Notes under the pieces: generated by a model
The model's database searches: none
What the model was told of the DNA's origin: nothing
Seen by the model: only the letters and a program-made list of their open reading frames with translations
Origin: Thermoplasmata archaeon
GTDB taxonomy: Archaea > Thermoplasmatota > Thermoplasmata > Thermoplasmatales > Thermoplasmataceae
Assembly (NCBI GenBank): GCA_021795055.1
Contig: JAJYPW010000017.1
Location: 1-11,260 of the forward strand
Direction: 5' to 3'
DNA length: 11,260 bases
Shown here: in pieces, positions 5,546 to 11,260 of the stretch
Numbering within the stretch: the stretch's first letter is position 1
Layout: each line of letters opens with the position of its first letter
Made by a program: the position numbers and the translations under genes

Positions 5546-6421
5546 ATGGAAAAGACTTTGAATGAATGGATCAGCGTCGGATCAGACAATATCATAGCCG
5601 GATGCGGCAGGACTCTCACCATCCCGATCTCGATAAAGAATACCCATCCAAAGGAAAGAGACTTCAAGATCGCAATTTCAACCTCTTTCAAGCAGAAGGA
5701 GGGGTTGATAGAGTGGGGAATATCCATTGAAGGGAAGAAGACTGCAGAGATCAACTCCTCTTCTGTGGAACCAAAGTCGATTAATTTAGAATTCAGCGTG
5801 AGAGGGGACGATCTCGAAACGCTTTCCCTCATCATCAAGACACCCCGAGGAGGGTTCAAGGGCGATTCAATGAAGTTGGATTACTTTGTTGAATCGAAGG
5901 ACGGCCTCAACGCTGAAAAGGGAACAATATCCATCATCCTGATGCCTGTCTTCATAGCACTGAAGACTACCGTAGGAAATGAACTTCAGGTATCCGTGGA
6001 TATATCAAACAAGAGCTACAAGGATATGGATGAAAGAAGGATTGCAGGCACAAATGACACTGATAATGAAATAATGAGCATAGTGTCGCCAAAGGATCTT
6101 AGGGGATATGTTTTCGTTGAAACAATGCATCCTGACAGGGTGGGGTTTATCGCCAAGGGCATCAAGGGCTTCAAGGGGATTGTTGAAGGTGACATAAAAT
6201 TCGAAGAAATCTCCCATTACCTTACTCCAAAGCCTGCAGTTTCTGGGCTTGAGCTTGGATCGTTTGTTGAACTCATTGACGGGCCATTCAAGGGGGAGAA
6301 GGCAAAAATAATGTCCATAGACAAAGCAAAGGAAGAGGTGACTGTCCAGCTTGTCGAATCCATGATACCCATTCCGGTTACGGTGAGGGCGGAGGCCCTG
6401 AGAGTGCTGGACAGGCGCTAG
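5546..6421 (+). CDS. spt5: Transcription elongation factor Spt5 (NusG) with a long N-terminal extension
   Basis: Spt5 binds the clamp of archaeal RNA polymerase, with Spt4, and promotes processive elongation. The NGN domain is recognisable from about residue 128: 'FIALKTTVGNE', then 'IMSIVSPKDLRGYVFVE', 'GIKGFKGIVEGDI' and 'ISHYLTPKP'. The KOW domain follows at about 236-285 ('LELGSFVELIDGPFKGEKAKI' with 'MIPIPVTV'). Most archaeal Spt5 proteins have about 150 residues; this one has 291. The extra first 125 residues are rich in alternating strands ('RTLTIPISIKN', 'INLEFSVRG', 'LSLIIKTPRG'), suggesting an Ig-like or CARDB-like beta sandwich, and contain no stop or frameshift. The loop between the first NGN strand and 'PKDLRGY' also looks longer than usual. 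The GGTGCGG at 5536-5542 is a fair ribosome binding site for this ATG. Confidence 0.9.
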   Translation: MEKTLNEWISVGSDNIIAGCGRTLTIPISIKNTHPKERDFKIAISTSFKQKEGLIEWGISIEGKKTAEINSSSVEPKSINLEFSVRGDDLETLSLIIKTPRGGFKGDSMKLDYFVESKDGLNAEKGTISIILMPVFIALKTTVGNELQVSVDISNKSYKDMDERRIAGTNDTDNEIMSIVSPKDLRGYVFVETMHPDRVGFIAKGIKGFKGIVEGDIKFEEISHYLTPKPAVSGLELGSFVELIDGPFKGEKAKIMSIDKAKEEVTVQLVESMIPIPVTVRAEALRVLDRR

Positions 6422-6426
6422 AGCAG

Positions 6427-7821
6427 ATGAAGCTTAAGTCCAAGTCGAAGAAGGAACAGAACGAACTTCTTGCGAGGATTGAGGCTGCATTGAGCGAGCC
6501 GTCCAAGCTCGTTCCTGATTGCATTGACGGTGGAATGTTCTGTCCTTTCGCGTCTTACCGGAAGAAACTCAGCGCAATAGAATCACTTGAGGATTATGAC
6601 AAGTTTGCCAGATCATCTGACCAGTTCCTCAAGGGGCTGGCAGAATCCCATGAAGTGCTGGAATCCAATTCCGTCCCGATGGTGGGAATATTCACCACAG
6701 CATACGGAAGCGTTGAGTACGCAAAACGTGCAAATGCTGATCCTTCCGTGCTTGCCGGTATACAAAACTCCATCAATCCGATGTGGAGGATGCTTGCTTT
6801 CTATTCGCTCGCCACAAACAGGGACGTGAGGATCTTCTCTTCGACAAACTTCTACCTGGCATCTTGCAAGGGTTCCTCTCCAGAGCAGGAATTCTTTGCT
6901 GACTGCCTGAAGGATGAGAAGATCGCATTTGGGATCGGAGATGCCGTACAAATAGGATCCGGTGACCTTTATTTTGATGTCCTCTACCTGGGGGACAGGG
7001 TGATGCGAATATTTGAAAGCTCCACAGAGAGCACACTGAGCAAGGTGCTCAAACACATCCTGTCCAAGAATCCCATAAAGGACTTTTCTTTCAAGTTCTC
7101 ATTCAGCGACTGGATAGATCTCTCCCGCGAAAAGGCTCTTGCTGATTACTTCGCAGGAAAAATCACAGATAGGGAGTTTATCAGATCTGCAAGAGTGAAG
7201 CACATCGATACATCCATGAAAGGCGGCGCGTATGTAATCGGGCAGAATATATTCGATACAGCGGGAGCCTTCCTGCAGGAATTCAAGGTCGCCCCTTTTG
7301 ACACTGGAGTACTTCTGCCTTTGATCGTTGAAAGGGGAGGCATAAAGCTTGACTCTCCCAGCATAGGTAAACTGCTAGAGTTGCTCTGGCCCCAATATTC
7401 CGAGAGGATTCTTGGATCGCTGTTTCCCGGCGCCCCATTGGATGGGCTGAAGGGAAACCCACTAAAGCAGATTGAGACCTTACAACACAGGCTTCAGGCC
7501 AGGAACGTAACGGCGGACATTGACGTGCTCGCCTGGTCCGACGGGGCATCGCTTATGCTCAGGCTCCTCAAAGCATACAGGGCCGATGGACGCGATGCTG
7601 CTGTGAAGGAAGCGGTCTCTTCCATAAAACTTTCGGCAAAGTCTGAAGCTGTTTGTTATGCCTTCCTTGTGGCCACCGATGGGCTGAAGGGGAGGGAGTG
7701 GATGTTTGAAAGGGCTTCCGTTGATCTGGGAGAGAAGATTAGGCCAATAGTTGAAAACCTCTTGAAGGCGGGAGGAGAAGCATTCAGTAATATCTTTGAG
7801 TCCCTGAAGGCATATATCTGA
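6427..7821 (+). CDS. Uncharacterised 464-residue protein in the spt5 operon
   Basis: I do not recognise the family. The start ATG is 5 nt after the spt5 stop, and the stop lies 9 nt before the preferred start of the PUA gene, so it sits inside the secE-spt5-PUA operon. The protein is soluble, with no signal peptide or clear membrane helix. It begins with a basic stretch (KLKSKSKKEQ), then 'DCIDGGMFCPF' with two cysteines (C32, C39). The middle mixes strands and helices ('MVGIFTTAYGS', 'DVRIFSSTNFYLASC', 'LYFDVLYLGDRVMRIF'). The C-terminal half is mainly helical and leucine-rich. No nucleotide-binding, nuclease or protease motif can be seen. Neighbours suggest a link to transcription, translation or secretion, but this is inference; it may be specific to this archaeal lineage. 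Confidence 0.85.
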   Translation: MKLKSKSKKEQNELLARIEAALSEPSKLVPDCIDGGMFCPFASYRKKLSAIESLEDYDKFARSSDQFLKGLAESHEVLESNSVPMVGIFTTAYGSVEYAKRANADPSVLAGIQNSINPMWRMLAFYSLATNRDVRIFSSTNFYLASCKGSSPEQEFFADCLKDEKIAFGIGDAVQIGSGDLYFDVLYLGDRVMRIFESSTESTLSKVLKHILSKNPIKDFSFKFSFSDWIDLSREKALADYFAGKITDREFIRSARVKHIDTSMKGGAYVIGQNIFDTAGAFLQEFKVAPFDTGVLLPLIVERGGIKLDSPSIGKLLELLWPQYSERILGSLFPGAPLDGLKGNPLKQIETLQHRLQARNVTADIDVLAWSDGASLMLRLLKAYRADGRDAAVKEAVSSIKLSAKSEAVCYAFLVATDGLKGREWMFERASVDLGEKIRPIVENLLKAGGEAFSNIFESLKAYI

Positions 7822-7830
7822 GGAATGTTG

Positions 7831-8304
7831 ATGTCAAGACACTTTATATCCAAAAAAGAGAGCAGTGCGATAATCGAGATGGTAACAGGTTTTGGAATGA
7901 GCGGCCTGTCGGAGTCCAAAATAGAGGTTGAAACAAGGAAGGACGGCGAATTCTTTCTGGTCAACGGCAAGCCTCTTGCGTACCGTGGAGAGAATTTTTT
8001 CCCGTCCCTCCAGGCATTGAATGCCTACCCGCCAAAACGAAACTGGATAGAGGTCGACGATGGAGCCGTTTCCCATCTGGTGGATGGCGCAAATCTTTTC
8101 GCTGCGGGCATAGTTTCCATGGACAGTGGAATAAGGCCTGGAGAAATGGTGTTTGTGAGGAACAGGCAAGGGGTATATTTCTCCGTAATGAGGGCATCCC
8201 GGAGTACCGAGGAGATAATGAAGGACAGAAAGGGGGAAGCGGCCAGGAGCATTCACTTTCCCAACGACAAAATCTACGCCGTTTTTAAGGAGATATCGCA
8301 TTGA
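7831..8304 (+). CDS. PUA-domain RNA-binding protein (Tma20/MCT-1-like, COG2016 type)
   Basis: A 157-residue protein in two parts. The N-terminal alpha/beta domain (about 1-70) is of the kind that precedes the PUA domain in archaeal COG2016 proteins. The PUA domain proper spans about 72-152, with 'WIEVDDGAVSHLVDGANLFAAGI' (shown as positions 72-94) and 'IRPGEMVFVRN' as its core. PUA domains bind structured RNA; eukaryotic relatives MCT-1/Tma20 act in translation and 40S recycling. A Thermoplasma protein of this type has a solved structure, as I recall. Two ATGs are possible: 7831 is chosen because TGAGGA at 7819-7824 is well spaced for it but only touches the ATG at 7825. Last gene of the secE operon. 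Confidence 0.83.
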   Translation: MSRHFISKKESSAIIEMVTGFGMSGLSESKIEVETRKDGEFFLVNGKPLAYRGENFFPSLQALNAYPPKRNWIEVDDGAVSHLVDGANLFAAGIVSMDSGIRPGEMVFVRNRQGVYFSVMRASRSTEEIMKDRKGEAARSIHFPNDKIYAVFKEISH

Positions 8305-8555
8305 CCTCTCTTTCCGGGCCCATGAGCCTGAATTTCAGTCATTGGTATTATCCCTGCAGGCGTTAAGACTTCTCACTGCATTCGGATAATTGAATTTGGG
8401 TTATACCGTTCTCCGTGCGCTATAAGAAGCTGCAACTGAAAGCATTTCCGAAGAAGTAAATCTGACACGAATAGGAAAAATGCAAGGCCACCTGTTACCG
8501 GTGGCCTATTCGTGTGGTTTTTAGCCTTCGTGCAGGGGAAGACTCCACCTAAGCT
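8305..8555. other. Convergent intergenic region
   Basis: This stretch separates the rightward PUA gene from the leftward protease gene. I find no credible ORF, tRNA or promoter in it. Its only clear structure is the composite hairpin at 8465-8515, described separately. Confidence 0.6.
8465..8522 (+). terminator. Composite bulged hairpin with T tract between convergent genes
   Basis: An outer 9-bp stem (ACACGAATA at 8465-8473 with TATTCGTGT at 8507-8515) stacks directly on an inner 7-bp stem (GGCCACC at 8486-8492 with GGTGGCC at 8500-8506, 7-nt loop). The 3' arms are continuous, while the 5' arm has a 12-nt bulge (8474-8485). GGTTTTT follows on the + strand. Placed between convergent genes, it is most simply a terminator for the secE operon, and may work for both strands. 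A small structured RNA is an alternative. Confidence 0.6.
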
Positions 8556-10862
8556 TCACGGCTGATTCCTCTTTCTCGACGCGGAAGCCAGTGCCCCGAC
8601 TATGGCAAGTATTACCACGAGGATTGCTCCTATGACGATGATCGCCTCAATGAAAGAGTCAGCAGGCTGGGCAGTGAAATTCGCGGTGATTGACACGCTG
8701 CCTCCGTCAACCACAAATATGGTGGAATTACTGGAAAATGTGTAAGAGGAGGCACTGGCAGTGTACGAGTATGTTCCGTTTGGAAGCGGTACTGTAAGTG
8801 TTATGTTAGATGACTGATACGTGGTCCCGTTGATCGTAACTTGCCATGAAGTACCGTTTTTGAGGCCATTTTCATGGAATGTCACGTTGTAGGTTTTGAG
8901 CAGTTCGTTCGAAGTCGTGAAGTTATAGGCGTTGATAGTTCCCCATCCATTCAGAAGAGTGTATCCGTACCCGGCAGAATAGATTGCGTTATGCCCGTAA
9001 AGCACCGGAGAAAACGGCATTGATCCATGTGGAGGGTTGACGGAATACTCTATGTTGCCCAGATTGTAAATTGTGGGATCTGCAAATCCCAAAATTGGCT
9101 GGCCCTCCTTCAGGAGGACATGGTCGATCTCTGACATTATTCCCGCGACTACCGGGCAGGCAACACTGGTCCCGAAAACGTAATAGAACGGGTTGCCGCT
9201 GGTTGCGTTTGTTGCATAATAACGGTTTCCATTCACGCTAATGGTTATCATGGTGTTGTTCGCTATAGCGGAGATATCCGGTACTCCCCTGCCATGGTTA
9301 TTGTACACATTGTTCATAATCTGAATGTTCGCCGATGTGTCCTTCTGCCAAGACGGCTCATTGGTCACATTACTGACACCTGATGTCGTCCCCAGAGGGC
9401 CGCGCAGGGCGGTTTCAGATGCAGGGATATACCAGTTGGACTGCTTTTCTATGGCCAGTGTGTTGGTCAATGAAAGATTGGTACCTCCAACCGCTATATC
9501 ACCGAAGGAGTCGTATGCCATAGTGGCCGGATACCATAGCAGGGTGTTGAATGCCTTCGAGCTGGCGGCATTGTCTCCCGAGTCTCCACTTGCCACAAGT
9601 ACGGTTATTCCCCTTGCCTGGGCCTCCATGAGGTTGTTATACCAGGTAGTATCATTCTGGTCGTTTGCCCCCCATGAGTTGGAGATGACCGAAACACTGG
9701 GAAGGGAATTCAGGATGTAGGAAAACGCGGAATCCAGGCCGCTGATGGATGGCACGTTCCAATATACGTTATAAATTGTCGATCCTGGTGCCGTGCTGCC
9801 TAGCATTTCCAGATCCAGCGTATTTTCCAGTGATGCTCCAGTTGAATCATACGACGCAAGCGGCCCGGGCGACGGCGCATTATTCAACGGAACAGCAACC
9901 ACAGTGCTGTGGGGCTGCCCGGAAGGGAGTGTTTCATTATAATACGAATATATATCCCCATACACGAATGGGCCAACATACTGGTTTTGATTGAGTGTTC
10001 CAAATGGCGTGTTGATAGGGCTTCCCGTATATTGACCGCTCCAGAGGATCGTTGCTTCAGACTGCCCTGTGGGATACCCGTATTGACTGAGCAGAGGTTG
10101 CTCCTGATAGGCCATCTGTGTATCAGGACCGAAGATCAGCTGAAGACCATTGTATGTGGCAGGAAGCAGGTATCCGTCATAAGAACCGGCAGATGTTGCA
10201 CCGCCTGCGGAATAAATCGATCCCGAATGGGTAGAAAGGATGTACCTTGAAAAGTCGGAGAAGCCCTTTAGGTCCGCGACGTATTTCATCACTGCGGATG
10301 GTATACCTGGTGCAGTAGTTGGGCCGTAGAATGACAGCCCACCATAAGAATACTGGACGATTGTTGTGTTGAATGCACTGCCGATTTCGTCAGGTGTTCC
10401 TGATATTCCCATTGTCATTCTGTCTTTGTAGGTTGTAATTGTGAGTCCCTTCCCTGCATAATACTTCTCCAGGTAGGAATATACCAGGGGAGAAGGTGAA
10501 TACTGTGCAATGAACTGCGCCTGGCTGAGATAGTGGTGATAAAAGCCTGAGACGGGGTTGCTGAGACCTGACAGGAAATAGGTCAGTTCTGAGAGGTTCG
10601 AAGGATACAGGCTCAGTAATACACTAATATTCTGGCCGCCCAGAATCGGGGGGCCGATAATGGTCGGATCTCCCGAGATCGTCGACTTCCACGAAGGCGC
10701 ATAATCGTTATATGCCGCGAGATGAACCGGTGTGTTGATGTTAAATCCAGTAGTGTGAGTGCTTCTGCTGAACTCTGCCGACGAAACGGTGGTTAGCGAC
10801 ATTGTAATAACAGCGATCGCCACAACTATTGCCGCAATACCTTTCAAGGTTGAATAGCCCAT
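8556..10862 (-). CDS. Secreted, membrane-anchored S53 (sedolisin/kumamolisin) serine-carboxyl protease
   Basis: An acid-active endopeptidase family. The 768-residue protein has a signal peptide (about 1-29, 'IAAIVVAIAVITMSL'). A pro-kumamolisin activation domain spans about 75-205 ('YHHYLSQAQFIAQYSPSP'). In the catalytic domain, E346 and D350 ('LENTLDLE'), D427 in 'ASGDSGD' (oxyanion) and S566 in 'FGTSVACPVVAGIM' match the Glu-Asp-Asp-Ser set. A beta domain follows at about 656-730 ('YNVTFHENGLKNGTSWQV'), then a membrane helix at about 739-760 and the basic tail SRKRNQP. The product is thus a cell-surface enzyme facing the acidic outside, abundant in N, S, T and Y with many N-x-S/T sites. In the C-terminal calcium-site region the two ligand aspartates seem replaced (P619, T635). 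Transcribed alone from its own TATA box. Confidence 0.92.
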   Translation of the reverse strand: MGYSTLKGIAAIVVAIAVITMSLTTVSSAEFSRSTHTTGFNINTPVHLAAYNDYAPSWKSTISGDPTIIGPPILGGQNISVLLSLYPSNLSELTYFLSGLSNPVSGFYHHYLSQAQFIAQYSPSPLVYSYLEKYYAGKGLTITTYKDRMTMGISGTPDEIGSAFNTTIVQYSYGGLSFYGPTTAPGIPSAVMKYVADLKGFSDFSRYILSTHSGSIYSAGGATSAGSYDGYLLPATYNGLQLIFGPDTQMAYQEQPLLSQYGYPTGQSEATILWSGQYTGSPINTPFGTLNQNQYVGPFVYGDIYSYYNETLPSGQPHSTVVAVPLNNAPSPGPLASYDSTGASLENTLDLEMLGSTAPGSTIYNVYWNVPSISGLDSAFSYILNSLPSVSVISNSWGANDQNDTTWYNNLMEAQARGITVLVASGDSGDNAASSKAFNTLLWYPATMAYDSFGDIAVGGTNLSLTNTLAIEKQSNWYIPASETALRGPLGTTSGVSNVTNEPSWQKDTSANIQIMNNVYNNHGRGVPDISAIANNTMITISVNGNRYYATNATSGNPFYYVFGTSVACPVVAGIMSEIDHVLLKEGQPILGFADPTIYNLGNIEYSVNPPHGSMPFSPVLYGHNAIYSAGYGYTLLNGWGTINAYNFTTSNELLKTYNVTFHENGLKNGTSWQVTINGTTYQSSNITLTVPLPNGTYSYTASASSYTFSSNSTIFVVDGGSVSITANFTAQPADSFIEAIIVIGAILVVILAIVGALASASRKRNQP

Positions 10863-10892
10863 ATACGAACCCTATGGCAGCTAGAAACTTTA

Positions 10893-10903
10893 TCTATATA
10901 AGA
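10893..10903 (-). promoter_or_regulatory. TATA box of the S53 protease gene
   Basis: On the minus strand the sequence CTTATATAGATA (10902-10891) holds a strong TATA element centred near 10897, about 35 nt before the ATG. That predicts a 5' leader of only about 5-10 nt, with no obvious Shine-Dalgarno motif, as is usual for first genes in Thermoplasmatales. Confidence 0.65.
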
Positions 10904-11131
10904 TAGTTGCTGAAGCTGACCGGCGGAATGCTGGAATCTGGTGTAACATGGGTGTGCCGTCCAAAATAGAGGAGGGGAGTATTTACTTGACGGATCAATA
11001 TCAGGCACTTCTCCTGAAGAGCGGGATAAGAACTCATCAGGGCAACCTGGTTCGCGAACGATATCTCAATCCGTTTTGACATCCCGGTGCCGTTTAATCT
11101 GTAACTCTTGGAGTTTTACATAATATTTTTC

Positions 11132-11158
11132 AAGAAATCCTGCATTTCTTTTAGTTTT
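11132..11158. repeat. Short inverted repeat, terminator-like
   Basis: AAGAAAT (11132-11138) and ATTTCTT (11144-11150) form a perfect 7-bp, A/T-rich stem with a 5-nt loop, followed by TTAGTTTT. It has the form of a weak terminator, but no upstream + gene is evident to end here. Confidence 0.35.
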
Positions 11159-11193
11159 CGGACAATGTGGTCTCTGCAACCGTTCTCGAAACA

Positions 11194-11213
11194 TTATGCA
11201 TTGTTGTGCATAA
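11194..11213. repeat. Dyad TTATGCA-N6-TGCATAA
   Basis: A perfect 7-bp inverted repeat with a 6-nt spacer (ttgttg). Centre-to-centre spacing of the half sites is 13 nt. It could be an operator for a dimeric regulator of a gene to the right, or a chance dyad. Confidence 0.3.
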
Positions 11214-11260
11214 CATCGTTCGAAGCGTATGCCATCTCAGTCCCATCTGCTCCGGAAATC

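Larger units (their letters stand above)
10904..11260. other. Right-end region without a convincing gene
   Basis: I see no recognisable gene here. There is a weak 43-codon + frame (10948-11079) that overlaps a minus frame of similar quality. An A/T-rich stretch at 11113-11131 could hold a promoter, and two short inverted repeats are listed separately. The region may be the control region of a gene beyond the window, or decayed sequence. Confidence 0.5.

Noticed and set aside
5137..5859. A 240-codon minus frame running across secE and the start of spt5.
   Set aside because: It is the shadow of two well-supported rightward genes and its product has no recognisable motif.
10948..11079. A 43-codon + frame to the right of the protease gene, with a purine-rich AGAGGAGGGG inside it that could serve a TTG at 10987.
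   Set aside because: No recognisable protein, an equally long antisense frame covers it, and it extends open over the protease promoter. Not enough to call a gene.
10894..11082. A 62-codon minus-strand frame upstream of the protease gene.
   Set aside because: It ends inside the protease TATA box, lacks a ribosome binding site and has no recognisable features.
1..11260. CRISPR array, insertion sequence, integrase or attachment-site repeats.
   Set aside because: I found no regularly spaced direct repeats, no transposase-like protein and no terminal repeats flanking any block. The window looks like ordinary chromosome.

Overview
The window looks like the chromosome of an acid-adapted archaeon, most likely of the Thermoplasmatales or a close relative. 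The evidence is an archaeal-type SecE and Spt5 pair, a small PUA protein of the kind found in Thermoplasma, TATA-like promoters with very short leaders, ATA/AGA/GGA-rich codon use, and a secreted sedolisin (S53) protease poor in charged residues. The protease also carries the 'VTFxExGLxxGTxW' beta-domain I associate with Thermoplasmatales surface proteins. Assignment to this order is inference; there is no rRNA here.

Region 1 (1-1010): the C-terminal part of a TauE/SafE-type exporter, open to the left edge, overlaps a DUF1634 membrane protein by an ATGA junction. The pair ends at a T7 tract.

Region 2 (about 1058-5138): a tight sulfur operon. A previously unlisted 43-codon ORF ends 2 nt before aprB. 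It is followed by aprB, aprA, sat and an unrecognised 104-residue protein, with ATGA overlaps at aprA/sat and sat/orf104. A perfect 10-bp hairpin with a T tract closes the operon. AprBA interconverts sulfite plus AMP with APS, and Sat interconverts APS plus pyrophosphate with sulfate plus ATP. Together they form either the AMP-dependent sulfite-oxidation branch, which yields ATP, or the activating arm of sulfate reduction. No dsrAB, qmo or aprM is visible, and a possible sulfite/sulfonate exporter lies upstream, so the direction is open. AprB is unusual: one expected cluster cysteine is Asn, and its tail contains a textbook EF-hand loop.

Region 3 (about 5140-8304): a housekeeping operon of secE (translocon), spt5 (transcription elongation, with an extra N-terminal domain of about 125 residues), an unrecognised 464-residue soluble protein, and a PUA-domain RNA-binding protein. 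A structured, gene-free stretch lies just before it.

Region 4 (8305-11260): a convergent intergenic stretch with a composite hairpin, then a leftward gene for a membrane-anchored S53 protease whose two calcium-ligand aspartates appear to be replaced, with a clear TATA box. The last 398 bases hold no convincing gene, only two short inverted repeats and a weak 43-codon frame.
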